Assembly: GCF_003010955.1 (NCBI RefSeq)
Contig: NZ_PGGO01000087.1
Span: 62,001-126,000, forward strand
From: Phyllobacterium brassicacearum
GTDB lineage: Bacteria; Pseudomonadota; Alphaproteobacteria; Rhizobiales; Rhizobiaceae
Reading direction: 5' to 3'
DNA: 64,000 bases
Positions 40,463 to 49,263 of the stretch are shown piece by piece (the first letter of the stretch is position 1; every line of letters starts with the position of its first letter). The notes under the pieces were generated by a model. It searched no databases. It saw only the letters and a list, made by a program, of their open reading frames with translations, and was not told the origin of the DNA. Position numbers and translations under genes: made by a program.

Positions 40463-41560
40463 CTACCCCCGCAACGTTTTGCCGGTTTCAGGCGAGAACA
40501 GATGCGCCTGCGACAGGTCGAAACTGAATCTTACCATTTCACCAGCCCCCATGGGGCGTGGATTGAGCATGCGCGATACCCATTCGCGCTGTGCCATAGT
40601 GACAAAGAGCAGCGTCTCGTTGCCAAGCGGCTCGGTGATCGCAACCGGCAGTTCCATTTCGTGTACGTCGGTGGCTTCGCCGGAATTCAGTCCATGACCT
40701 GTCGGGTAGATGTCATCGGGACGGAGGCCGAAAATCAACTTGTCGCCCGCCGCAACCTTGTTGCGGAACTCGATCGGCAGCGGCAGGCTCTGGCCGCCGG
40801 CAAAGACCAACTTGCCATCCGCGACCGTCGCCTCGTTGAGGTTCATGGGCGGCGAGCCGATAAAGCCGGCGACGAAGCGCGTGGCCGGGCGCCTGAACAC
40901 TTCCTCGGGCGTACCGACTTGCTCGATATGGCCATCGCGCATGATGACGATGCGGTCGGATAGCGTCATCGCTTCAACCTGATCATGCGTCACATAGATC
41001 ATTGTCGATTGTACCTTGGCATGCAGGCGCTTGATCTCGGTGCGGACCTGCGTGCGCAGTTTGGCGTCGAGGTTTGACAGCGGTTCGTCGAAAAGGAACA
41101 CATCTGGCTTGCGCACGATCGCTCGACCCATGGCCACGCGCTGGCGCTGGCCACCGGAAAGCTGCGACGGGCGGCGGTCCATATACTTTTCCAGATCGAG
41201 AATTGCGGCTGCCTCATTCACACGCGTGTCGATCTCGCTCTGCGCGACTTTGCCGATCTTCAGCGAGAAGCCCATGTTCTCCCGCACTGTCATATGCGGG
41301 TAGAGCGCATAGGACTGGAATACCATGGAGATATTGCGGGCGCGTGGCGGCAGGTCGTTGACCGGCTTGCCGCCAATCTCGATGATGCCGCCGCTGATGT
41401 CCTCAAGCCCCGCGATCATGCGCAGTGTCGTGGATTTTCCACAGCCGGACGGACCGACCAGCGCGATGAATTCGCGGTCCTTGACCTCAAGGTCGATGCC
41501 ATGGACGACATCGACATTGCCATAACTCTTGACGAGCTTTTTGAGTGTTACGGGAGCCAT
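40463..41560 (-). CDS. Carbohydrate ABC transporter ATPase (UgpC/MalK type)
   Basis: 365 residues. The ABC domain has GPSGCGKSTTLRMIAG (Walker A), LSGGQRQRVAMGRAIVR (signature), VFLFDEPLSNLDAKLR (Walker B) and the switch His in IYVTHDQVEAM. A C-terminal regulatory OB-fold (TOBE) domain follows (GSPPMNLNEATVADGKLVF, FGLRPDDI). It energises uptake by the two permeases encoded next upstream. Spacing of 4 to 6 bases to both neighbours indicates one operon with the fucose enzymes. Confidence 0.93.
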   Translation of the reverse strand: MAPVTLKKLVKSYGNVDVVHGIDLEVKDREFIALVGPSGCGKSTTLRMIAGLEDISGGIIEIGGKPVNDLPPRARNISMVFQSYALYPHMTVRENMGFSLKIGKVAQSEIDTRVNEAAAILDLEKYMDRRPSQLSGGQRQRVAMGRAIVRKPDVFLFDEPLSNLDAKLRTQVRTEIKRLHAKVQSTMIYVTHDQVEAMTLSDRIVIMRDGHIEQVGTPEEVFRRPATRFVAGFIGSPPMNLNEATVADGKLVFAGGQSLPLPIEFRNKVAAGDKLIFGLRPDDIYPTGHGLNSGEATDVHEMELPVAITEPLGNETLLFVTMAQREWVSRMLNPRPMGAGEMVRFSFDLSQAHLFSPETGKTLRG

Positions 41561-41566
41561 AACAAG

Positions 41567-42433
41567 TTAACCTTTCACCGCGCCGAACGTCAGTCCGGAC
41601 ACGAGATGCTTCTGGATGATGAATGTAAGAGTGAGCGCCGGGATGATCATCACTACCGCAAGCGCGCACATGCCGCGCCAGTCGATCGTGAACTCTGAGG
41701 TGTAATCGAGAAGCCCAACGGGCAACGTCTTCGAGTTGACCGAACGGGTGATCTGCGATGCCAGCGCATATTCATTCCACGAGGTAAGGAAGGCGAAGAT
41801 GCCTGCCGACGCGATACCGGGTCCCGCCAATGGAAATTCCACCTGCCAGAATGCCTGCCAGCGTGTGCAGCCATCGATCTGTGCAGCTTCGGCCAGATCC
41901 TTGGGCACCTGCCGGAAGAAACCGTCGATCAGCCAGATCGTGAACGGCACGTTCAGCGCCACGTAGATAAGGATCATCGCAAAATGTGTGTCGATGATGC
42001 CGACGCGGGCAAAGATCATGAACAGCGGCAGCGACAGGGCGATGCCAGGCACGGCGCGCGTGAGCATGAATCCGAGGAAGATCCCCGACTTGCCCTTGAA
42101 CTTGTAGCGGGCGAAGGCATAGCCGCCAGCCATGCCGATCGTCAGCGCAATGATGGTCGAGGTGATGGAGATGACCAGCGAGTTGCGGAAATACTCCCAA
42201 ACCGGAATGCCGCCCTGCCCGGCACCGCCAAACATGGCGCGGTACGCATCGAGCGAGATGTCCTGTGGTATCCAGACCGGCGGTTTGGCCATGATCTCGA
42301 CGGTGGGCCGCAGCGAGCTCAGGACAATCCACAGGCCAGGCATGCAGATGATCAGCATCGCGATGAACAGCCCGACAAGATGCAGGAATTTCAGGCCGCG
42401 GCGCTTGAGACGGTGAGCACTATTCTGGTCCAT
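41567..42433 (-). CDS. Carbohydrate ABC transporter permease (MalG type)
   Basis: 288 residues with about six membrane helices: KFLHLVGLFIAMLIICMPGLWIVLSSLRP, SLVISITSTIIALTIGMAGGYAFA, and later ones to the C-terminus. The ATPase-contact loop is PKDLAEAAQIDGCTRWQAFWQVEFPLAGPG (the EAA motif). Start 42433 (MDQNSAHRLKRR) gives the usual length. The frame extension to 42580 overlaps the other permease gene. One base separates it from that gene's stop. Confidence 0.91.
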   Translation of the reverse strand: MDQNSAHRLKRRGLKFLHLVGLFIAMLIICMPGLWIVLSSLRPTVEIMAKPPVWIPQDISLDAYRAMFGGAGQGGIPVWEYFRNSLVISITSTIIALTIGMAGGYAFARYKFKGKSGIFLGFMLTRAVPGIALSLPLFMIFARVGIIDTHFAMILIYVALNVPFTIWLIDGFFRQVPKDLAEAAQIDGCTRWQAFWQVEFPLAGPGIASAGIFAFLTSWNEYALASQITRSVNSKTLPVGLLDYTSEFTIDWRGMCALAVVMIIPALTLTFIIQKHLVSGLTFGAVKG

Positions 42434-42434
42434 C

Positions 42435-43331
42435 TTACCACTCCGCTCCGATCTGCTGGCGAGCAGCCGCAAGCTTTCGGAAAAAATACACTGTGAACAG
42501 GATCGACAGCAGGATCGAAATATAGGCCATCGCATTGGCGAGACCCATGCGCGCATCGCTGTAGGCCGTACGGCCGACAAGCGTCCACAGAAGTTCCGTT
42601 CGCTTGGCTGGTCCGCCGTCGGTCATGATCTTGACGATGTCATAGGCGCGCGCCACGTCGAGCGAGCGGATTGTCATCGCGATAAATGCGAATGGCATCA
42701 GGTAGGGCCACGTCACGTAGCGGAATGTCTGCCACGGCGTGCAGCCATCGACGCGCGCAGCTTCCACCGGCTCCTGCGGCATGGCGAGCAATCCGGCGAG
42801 GATCAGGATGGCGAAAACCGCGGTCGACGACCAGACCTCGGCAACGATAATCGAAAACAGCGCAAGATTGCCGTCGATCAGCCAGGGGATGGCATTTGTG
42901 GTCAGCCCGAGCGACTGCAGCGCATTGTTGACGAAACCGATATTGTCGTTGAAGAGGAACTTGAACTGGAAGCCGACGAGCACCGGAGAGAACATCATCG
43001 GAAACATCATGAGCGTGCGCAGCAGGCGCTGACCATGTGTCGCCTTGTTGACCAGCATCGCCAGCCCGAGACCGAGGAACATTTCGGCGTTGAGCGCCAC
43101 GGTCAGAAGCAGCACAGTCCGACCGAAGGCAGTCCAGAATTCGATGTTGGTCAGTACGCTCACATAATTGCGAAAGCCGATGAAAACCCAGATCGATTCA
43201 GGCTTGGTCAGCCGGAATGGCGTGAAACTCGAATAGAGCGAGAACAACAACGGCAGTACGATGACGGCGGCAAGAACGACGATGGCGGGCAGCAGCAGGA
43301 GCGTAGGCGCCGAAAATTTGGGAAATTTCAT
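42435..43331 (-). CDS. Carbohydrate ABC transporter permease (MalF type)
   Basis: 298 residues with about six membrane helices. It starts KFSAPTLLLLPAIVVLAAVIVLPLLFSLYSSFTPF. The EAA loop is MPQEPVEAARVDGCTPWQTFRYVTWPYLMPF. Start 43331 (MKFPKFS, AGGG upstream) is preferred over in-frame ATG 43352. It lies about 150 bases after the binding-protein gene and 1 base before the other permease, forming the two-permease channel of a sugar importer. Confidence 0.91.
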   Translation of the reverse strand: MKFPKFSAPTLLLLPAIVVLAAVIVLPLLFSLYSSFTPFRLTKPESIWVFIGFRNYVSVLTNIEFWTAFGRTVLLLTVALNAEMFLGLGLAMLVNKATHGQRLLRTLMMFPMMFSPVLVGFQFKFLFNDNIGFVNNALQSLGLTTNAIPWLIDGNLALFSIIVAEVWSSTAVFAILILAGLLAMPQEPVEAARVDGCTPWQTFRYVTWPYLMPFAFIAMTIRSLDVARAYDIVKIMTDGGPAKRTELLWTLVGRTAYSDARMGLANAMAYISILLSILFTVYFFRKLAAARQQIGAEW

Positions 43332-43484
43332 ATCATGCCCTGTTGCTGACATCACGTTGGTAAGCGAGCCAGCCAAGTTCACTGACTTCATACAATGGCG
43401 TTCCAGCCGCAGTGCTTGCGCTATGCCGGAGTGGTGGCGGTGTTTCCGGGACATCGCGCAGCCGCGATGCCCCGGAATGAAAGC

Positions 43485-44801
43485 TTAGAGCTTGCCGGCG
43501 TCCTCGAGGATTTCGGTTGCTTTCTTGGCTGCCGTGTCCAGCGCTTCTTTCGACGTCTTGTCGCCGAGGATCGCGGCCTGCAGTTCCGGATAGACCGCAT
43601 TGGAGATCTCTATCCATTCCGCAAGCGGCGGTACCGGGAATGCGTTCTTTGCTTCTTCCTGGAATGCATTCAGCACTTCGGTCTTGTAGGGATCGCCCTT
43701 GGCCTGTTCGATATCCCACGCCCATACCGCCGTGCGCGTCGGCAATGGTCCAGCCTTGGCCTCGAGCTTCTGGCTGTCTTCATTGGTCAGCCACCAGACG
43801 AGCGAGGCGGCGGCCTCCTTGTTGGCGCAGGATTCCGTCACCGAGAAACCGTGATGACCAGACCAGCCGGTCCGCTTGCCGGACGAGCCGGCAGGCGCAA
43901 CCTTGACGCCGACATTGCCGGCAACCTTCGACGACTTCGGATCATTGAAGAAGCTTGCCCAGCCTGGCCAGTCGAGATTGATTGCGATGGACCCGGAAGC
44001 AAACCCCTGACCGAGATCGTCCCAAAGATAGTTGGTAGTGCCGGCCGGAACAGCCTTCGCCTTATAGAGATTAACGAACCAGTCGAGTGCCCTGACACCC
44101 GCTTCGGAGTTGAAGGCGGGCTTGCCTTCCTTGTCGATATACTCACCGCCCTCGGCGAGGACCATTTCATAGAAACGGCCATTGATCGCCTCTTCCTTGC
44201 CGGCAAATTGTGTGCCGTAGAATTCCGGAGCTTTCGTGAAGAACAATGCCTGGTCGGTTACCTGCTGCCAGGTGTCCGGCGGCGTCAGGTCATAGCCGTA
44301 CTTTTCCTTGAAAGCTTTCTTGTTGCCCTCATCCTCGTACAGGCTCTTCTGGTAATAAAGCGCCGACACGTCGAACTGCGCGCGCGGCAGCATGACGAGC
44401 TTGCCGTCAAGCGTCGAGGACTGGATGTTCGATGGCACGAAAGCGGCAACCTCTTCGGCCGGTATGAGGTTGTTCAGATCCGTGTAGATGCCGGGATACT
44501 GGGGCGCGAAGGACGAGTGGTTGGAACCGACGCACCAGTTCAGGCTGCCCGAGGCAATGTCAGATTTGATTTCCTTGTCGAGCTCGAAGTGATTCTTCTT
44601 CGACAGGATGTTGACCTTGGCGCCCGTCAGCTTTTCCCATTCGCCGATGCGCTCGTAGAGTGGCTCATATTGCTGGCCGCCAATGAGCTTTGCGTCGATC
44701 GTCACGCCTTCAAATTTTCCTGGCAGATCAGCAGATAGAGCAGCTTGCGCGCTGAAGATGGCAATCACACCAGCTGAAACGCTGGCCAAAAGGTTTTTCA
44801 T
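43485..44801 (-). CDS. Carbohydrate ABC transporter solute-binding protein (family 1)
   Basis: 438 residues with a signal peptide (MKNLLASVSAGVIAIFSAQAALSA) ending before DLPGKFEG. The SBP_bac_1 fold shows YEPLYERIGEWEKLTGAKVNIL, VMLPRAQFDVSALYYQKSLYEDEGNKKAFKEKYGYDLTPPDTWQ, and GSIAINLDWPGWASFF. Start 44801 has GGGAGGG before it. The frame to 44861 is not supported. The gene heads the minus-strand fucose operon and is divergent from the IclR regulator, which is the natural candidate for its control. L-fucose or a fucosylated/plant-wall sugar is the likely ligand from context. Confidence 0.92.
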   Translation of the reverse strand: MKNLLASVSAGVIAIFSAQAALSADLPGKFEGVTIDAKLIGGQQYEPLYERIGEWEKLTGAKVNILSKKNHFELDKEIKSDIASGSLNWCVGSNHSSFAPQYPGIYTDLNNLIPAEEVAAFVPSNIQSSTLDGKLVMLPRAQFDVSALYYQKSLYEDEGNKKAFKEKYGYDLTPPDTWQQVTDQALFFTKAPEFYGTQFAGKEEAINGRFYEMVLAEGGEYIDKEGKPAFNSEAGVRALDWFVNLYKAKAVPAGTTNYLWDDLGQGFASGSIAINLDWPGWASFFNDPKSSKVAGNVGVKVAPAGSSGKRTGWSGHHGFSVTESCANKEAAASLVWWLTNEDSQKLEAKAGPLPTRTAVWAWDIEQAKGDPYKTEVLNAFQEEAKNAFPVPPLAEWIEISNAVYPELQAAILGDKTSKEALDTAAKKATEILEDAGKL

Positions 44802-44973
44802 TGGTTCCCTCCCAAAAACAAGCGCCGCTCCCGGCTCTCGCATTCTTTTGAATACCCACATATGGGCGTTTCATTCATATACAAACATTAATAGGCTTGA
44901 CCGTCAAGCAAGGAAACTGCTTTCCTATGATTATGATCTTCGTATATGCATACCTTGCGAGGGGGCGATTCAT

Positions 44974-45777
44974 ATGACAGAGGAAGACGATAGCGACCGG
45001 TATCGCGCGCCGGCGCTCGATAAGGGACTGGATATTCTGGAGCTTCTTTCCGGTATTGATGGCGGGCTGACCCAGGCCGAAATCGCCAAGTTTCTCGGCC
45101 GCAGTCCCAATGAATTTTATCGCATGCTCGACCGCCTTGTGCGCCGCGGCTATGTCACAAGGCTTGAAGGCGACCGCTACTCATTGACATTGAAGCTGTT
45201 TGGCCTTGCGCAGTTGCACGCACCGGTCAGGCGCCTCGCCTCCTATGCGACGCCGCTGATGCGCGACCTTGCAGTCAGCTCGAAACAGGCCAACCAGCTC
45301 AGCGTCTTCGATCGTGGCGCCGCCGTCGTCATTGCACAGCAGGAAGCCCCCGACTACTGGGGCATTTCCATCCGTGTCGGATCGCATATCAGCCTGTTCA
45401 ACACCGGCTCCGGCCATGTGCTGCTGGCGTTCCGCTCCGATGAGGAGAGGGCATTGATGATCGCCGAATATGAAAAACACGCCGACGATATTGCACAACC
45501 ACCCGATTTTCATGAACGCCTGAACCAGATCAGGGAGCGCGGCTATGAGGTCATGCCCAGCGCGCAAACAGCAGGCGTTTATAACGTGTCAGCCCCGGTA
45601 CTCGGCCCTGACGGCCGCGCGATCGCCGCCCTGACCTGCCCTTATATCCAGTTGCTCAACATGCCGGACGCGCCTGCCGTCGACGACGCACGCAAGATGC
45701 TGGTGGCCACGGCGCAGAAACTTTCGGAACTTGCAGGCGCGGACGTCATTCACTCCAGTGTTGTGCGCATGGCCTGA
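44974..45777 (+). CDS. IclR-family transcriptional regulator
   Basis: 267 residues. The N-terminal winged helix is LDKGLDILELLSGIDGGLTQAEIAKFLGRSPNEFYRMLDRLVRRGYVTRLEGDRYSLTLKLF. The GAF-like effector domain includes ANQLSVFDRGAAVVIAQQEAPDYWGISIRVGSHISLFNTGSGHVLLAF and GVYNVSAPVLGPDGRAIAALTCPYI. Start 44974 has GAGGGGG before it. The frame to 44683 runs through the divergent promoter and signal peptide region of the binding-protein gene. It lies 17 bases before the lactonase gene and probably regulates both directions, responding to a fucose-pathway intermediate. Confidence 0.9.
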   Translation: MTEEDDSDRYRAPALDKGLDILELLSGIDGGLTQAEIAKFLGRSPNEFYRMLDRLVRRGYVTRLEGDRYSLTLKLFGLAQLHAPVRRLASYATPLMRDLAVSSKQANQLSVFDRGAAVVIAQQEAPDYWGISIRVGSHISLFNTGSGHVLLAFRSDEERALMIAEYEKHADDIAQPPDFHERLNQIRERGYEVMPSAQTAGVYNVSAPVLGPDGRAIAALTCPYIQLLNMPDAPAVDDARKMLVATAQKLSELAGADVIHSSVVRMA

Positions 45778-45794
45778 CGAAGGAGGGATTGCAG

Positions 45795-46646
45795 TTGGGA
45801 ATTGCATCGATCATAGACACGCACCTTCACCTGATCGACCAGTCGACCCTGTCCTATCCATGGCTGTCGAGTGTGGAGGCCTTGAACCGCGATTTTCGCT
45901 ATGAGGAATATGCGCTTCAGGCCCATCGCGTCGGCATCACCCAGGCTTTGCATATGGAAGTGGATGTTGCGCCTTCCGATATCGAAGCTGAGTCCGGCTA
46001 CATTGCCGGCTTGGCGAAGCGCGAAGGCAGCCTGATCGCCGGATGCATCTCCTCTTGCCGCCCTGAGGAAGATGGCTTCGCCGCATTTCTCGAACGGCAG
46101 CAGGCAAATCCCCTGATCAAGGGCTTCCGGCGCGTCCTGCACGTCATGCCGGATAACCTGTCGGAAAGCGCGTTGTTTCGAGAGAATATAAAACAGCTGG
46201 AAGGTACTGGCCTCACCTTTGACCTCTGTGTTCTCCCATCACAGATCGAAAAGGCCATCGCGTTAATTGACCTTGCGCCGGGCGTACAGTTCATCCTCGA
46301 CCATTGTGGCGTTCCCGACATCAAGAGCGAAGGTTTGAGCGAATGGCACAGCAAGATCACTGACATCGCGAAACGCCCCAACGTCACTGCAAAGATTTCA
46401 GGTGTCGTCGCCTACGCAGACTCGGACACATGGCGCATCGAAACGCTTGAGCCCTATGTCCATCATGTCATTGAGAGTTTCGGCTGGGACCGCCTCGTCT
46501 GGGGCAGCGACTGGCCGGTCTGCACGCTCGGCGGCGGGCTCGCCACATGGGTCGCTGCAACCCACGCACTGCTACAGGGCTGCAGTGAAGCGGAGAAGGC
46601 AAAACTCTTTTCAGCAAATGCAAAACGGATTTGGAGTATTGCGTGA
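45795..46646 (+). CDS. Amidohydrolase-2 family lactonase, likely L-fucono-1,5-lactonase
   Basis: About 283 residues of the metal-dependent hydrolase TIM barrel: IDTHLHLIDQSTLSYPWL near the start (HxH), HMEVDV, GVQFILDHCGVPD and WGSDWPVCTLGG (metal Asp). L-fuconolactonase belongs to this family, opening the lactone to L-fuconate before dehydration. TTG 45795 is the best start: AGGAGGG at 45781-45787 is 7 bases upstream. TTG 45789 is too close. It is co-oriented with the IclR gene, and the rest of the pathway is on the other strand. Confidence 0.87.
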   Translation: MGIASIIDTHLHLIDQSTLSYPWLSSVEALNRDFRYEEYALQAHRVGITQALHMEVDVAPSDIEAESGYIAGLAKREGSLIAGCISSCRPEEDGFAAFLERQQANPLIKGFRRVLHVMPDNLSESALFRENIKQLEGTGLTFDLCVLPSQIEKAIALIDLAPGVQFILDHCGVPDIKSEGLSEWHSKITDIAKRPNVTAKISGVVAYADSDTWRIETLEPYVHHVIESFGWDRLVWGSDWPVCTLGGGLATWVAATHALLQGCSEAEKAKLFSANAKRIWSIA

Positions 46647-46654
46647 CTTTGCCC

Positions 46655-46690
46655 TTATCTCCCCCTCGAGGGGGGAGAGATAATCGGCAT
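46655..46690. repeat. Intergenic inverted repeat with TAATCGGCAT flank (copy 3)
   Basis: TTATCTCCCCCTCGAGGGGG runs into GAGAGATAATCGGCAT, with TTATCT/AGATAA ends. It lies just after the lactonase stop and may serve as terminator. Related copies are at 7325-7356 and 9311-9354. Confidence 0.65.
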
Positions 46691-46797
46691 GTTCTGTTGA
46701 CAGACAAACGTTTGGCCGCTCCGCCGTAAATAGACTTGCCTGCTGCATGCTCCCGCTTTACCTCTGACATCAGAGACGGCCAGCAGCAGGAGTGATA

Positions 46798-48633
46798 ATG
46801 GCAGCGGAAGTGAGCGGACCCGACCTTGTGAGCGTTGTCGTCCTGCTTGGAGCAGGCGTTGTTGCTGTGCCGCTGTTCAAACGGCTCGGGCTTGGATCCG
46901 TTCTTGGCTATCTCGCTGCCGGTCTCGTCATAGGTCCATTCGGCCTCAAATTCTTCACCGATCCTCAGACGATCCTGCATGTGGCGGAACTTGGCGTCGT
47001 CATGTTCCTGTTCATTATCGGGCTCGAGATGCAGCCTTCGCGGCTTTGGAGCATGCGCAAGGACATTTTTGGCCTCGGCGTGCTCCAGGTCGGCCTTTGT
47101 GCCGTCCTGTTGACCGCTGTCGTCATCGCCGCCGGCTTTCCTCTTGCTCAATCCTTTGTGGCCGCCGCTGGATTTGTCCTGACTTCGACGGCGATCGTGA
47201 TGCAGTTGCTCGAAGAGCGCGGCGAAATCGCGTCGCCGCAAGGTCAGCGCATGGTATCGATCCTGCTGCTTGAGGATCTCGCCATTGTGCCGCTCCTGGC
47301 ACTCATCGCTTTCCTTGCACCAATCAGCACGGCAACGTCTGGTGGCCTGAACTGGCAGGGTATAGGCATCGGCATAGGCGCCATTGTCGGCCTCGTTCTC
47401 GCGGGCCGGTACCTTCTCAATCCCCTGTTCGGCTTTCTCGCCGAGTCGCGTGCCCGTGAAGTCATGACAGCAGCCGGTTTGCTGGTTGTGCTTGGGGCCG
47501 CCCTGGTTATGCAGGTGAGCGGTCTTTCCATGGCGATGGGCGCTTTCCTTGCAGGAGTGCTCCTCTCGGAATCGACCTTCCGCCACCAGCTCGAAGCCGA
47601 CGTCGAGCCGTTCCGCGGCATCCTGCTCGGACTGTTCTTCCTTGCCGTAGGAATGTCGCTCGACCTGAGTGTCGTCGCCGCCAACTGGCAGACAGTGCTT
47701 TTCTATGTAATCGCCTTCAAATTCGTCAAAGGCACCGGCATCTATATCGTCGCGCGGCTCCTCCGGTCATCGAACCGCGAGGCGCTGGAGCGCGCGGTCA
47801 TCATGGCGCAGGGCGGTGAGTTTGCCTTCGTCCTCTATTCGACGGCCACCGCTGTCGGCATTCTCGATGGCGAAGCCAACGCCATCCTGACCGCCATCGT
47901 CATCTTCTCCATGGCACTGACGCCGCTGTTCATTCTCGGCCTGCGCTTTCTCCTGCCAAAGGAAGTGGAACAGATGGATGGTATCGACGTTGCTGAGGGC
48001 CTCTCGGGCAGCGTCCTTATCATCGGCTTTGGCCGCTTCGGCCAGATCTCGAGCCAGCCTTTATTGTTGCGCGGTGTCGATATTTCCATCATCGACACTG
48101 ACATTGAGATGATCCAGGCGGCGGCGCAATTCGGCTTCAAGGTCTATTATGGCGACGGCACCCGGCTCGACATTCTCCACGCGGCAGGTGCGGGCCGCGC
48201 GCAGGCTGTGCTGATCTGCGTCGACAAGGCCGAAGCCAGTCTTGCGATAGCGGGGCTGCTCAAGTCGGAGTTTCCGCTCGTGCAGATCTACGCTCGTGCC
48301 TATGATCGCGGGACCACGATCGAGCTCATCAAGCTCGGCGTCGAATACCAGATGCGCGAAACCTTCGAGTCCGCTGTGATCTTCGGCGAGAATACGCTGA
48401 TCGGACTTGGCGTCGACCCGGACGAAGCCGCCGAGATTGCCAATGATGTGCGCCGCCGCGATGCCGAACGCCTTAATCTGCAGCTGGCCGGCGGCATTTG
48501 GGCCGGCACCGATTTGATGAAGGGCAACGCGCCGGTTCCGGGTCCGCTTATCAAGCCGCGTCAGACCGGCCGCGCCCTCAATGAGGAAACCGCAAGCGTC
48601 CTGCCTTCAACGCAGGCCGCAGATGCAAGCTGA
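46798..48633 (+). CDS. CPA2-family monovalent cation:proton antiporter (KefB/YbaL type)
   Basis: 611 residues. The N-terminal Na/H exchanger domain has about twelve helices (LVSVVVLLGAGVVAVPLFKRLGLGSVLGYLAAGLVIGPFGL, LGVVMFLFIIGLEMQPSRLW). A TrkA-N nucleotide-binding domain follows at about residue 400 (GSVLIIGFGRFGQISSQPLLLRGVDISIIDTD). A Pro/Thr-rich tail ends the protein. It probably exchanges K+ or Na+ for protons under NAD(H) control. ATG 46798 has AGGAG 5 bases upstream; GTG 46792 is in the ribosome-binding site. It lies 17 bases before the DUF924 gene. Confidence 0.92.
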   Translation: MAAEVSGPDLVSVVVLLGAGVVAVPLFKRLGLGSVLGYLAAGLVIGPFGLKFFTDPQTILHVAELGVVMFLFIIGLEMQPSRLWSMRKDIFGLGVLQVGLCAVLLTAVVIAAGFPLAQSFVAAAGFVLTSTAIVMQLLEERGEIASPQGQRMVSILLLEDLAIVPLLALIAFLAPISTATSGGLNWQGIGIGIGAIVGLVLAGRYLLNPLFGFLAESRAREVMTAAGLLVVLGAALVMQVSGLSMAMGAFLAGVLLSESTFRHQLEADVEPFRGILLGLFFLAVGMSLDLSVVAANWQTVLFYVIAFKFVKGTGIYIVARLLRSSNREALERAVIMAQGGEFAFVLYSTATAVGILDGEANAILTAIVIFSMALTPLFILGLRFLLPKEVEQMDGIDVAEGLSGSVLIIGFGRFGQISSQPLLLRGVDISIIDTDIEMIQAAAQFGFKVYYGDGTRLDILHAAGAGRAQAVLICVDKAEASLAIAGLLKSEFPLVQIYARAYDRGTTIELIKLGVEYQMRETFESAVIFGENTLIGLGVDPDEAAEIANDVRRRDAERLNLQLAGGIWAGTDLMKGNAPVPGPLIKPRQTGRALNEETASVLPSTQAADAS

Positions 48634-48650
48634 ACGGGGGAGCGCAACCA

Positions 48651-49202
48651 ATGGCTGACAAGAACACATCGATCATTGCCGGGATCGTCGACTTCTGGCG
48701 CGAGGCTGGACCGGACAAATGGTTCGTCAAGGACGAGACATTTGATGAAATCTGCCGCCAGCGTTTTCTCCAGGATCATTTGGCCGCCGCGCGCCGCGAA
48801 TATGAAGGCTGGCTGAATACGCCTGATGGCGCACTGGCGCTGATGATCCTGCTCGATCAATTTCCGCGCAATTTCTTCCGCGACACCGGCCACATGTACG
48901 CGACCGACACTCTTGCCCGCCTTTATGCGGGCCGCGCATTGGAGAAGGGCCACGACCTCTCATTCGAGCCGCAGCTCCGCGCCTTCTTCTACCTTCCGTA
49001 TATGCATTCGGAGAATGTCGATGACCAGCGCCGTTCTGTGGAGCTATGCCGTGAAGGCGCACCTGATAATCTGGAATATGCCGACCACCACTATGACATC
49101 ATCCGCCGCTTCGGCCGCTTCCCGCATCGCAACGCCATTCTTGGCCGCACCACCACTGAGGAAGAGCAGGCCTTCCTCGATGGCGGCGGGTTCTCGGGGT
49201 AA
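48651..49202 (+). CDS. DUF924 family protein
   Basis: 183 residues of the helical DUF924 family: IVDFWREAGPDKWFVKDETFDEICRQRFLQDHLAAARREYEGWLNTPDGALALMILLDQFPRNFFRDTGHMYATD, and FFYLPYMHSENVDDQRRSVEL. RFGRFPHRNAILGRTTTEEEQAFL gives the conserved RFGRFPHRN. Function is not established; the fold is TPR-like. It follows the antiporter gene by 17 bases and GGGGGAGCG lies before its ATG, so they form a probable operon. Confidence 0.9.
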   Translation: MADKNTSIIAGIVDFWREAGPDKWFVKDETFDEICRQRFLQDHLAAARREYEGWLNTPDGALALMILLDQFPRNFFRDTGHMYATDTLARLYAGRALEKGHDLSFEPQLRAFFYLPYMHSENVDDQRRSVELCREGAPDNLEYADHHYDIIRRFGRFPHRNAILGRTTTEEEQAFLDGGGFSG

Positions 49203-49263
49203 GAGGCGGCTAGGACGCCGCCCCTGTTATTATCACACTCGCATCGCACACGTTGACCGGTTG

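Noticed and set aside
43395-44738. 447-codon plus-strand frame opposite the sugar-binding protein
   Set aside because: Shadow of the SBP gene, which has a signal peptide and ribosome-binding site.
46468-47586. Long minus-strand frame across the lactonase end and antiporter
   Set aside because: Crosses two real genes in antisense and is rich in charged low-complexity residues.
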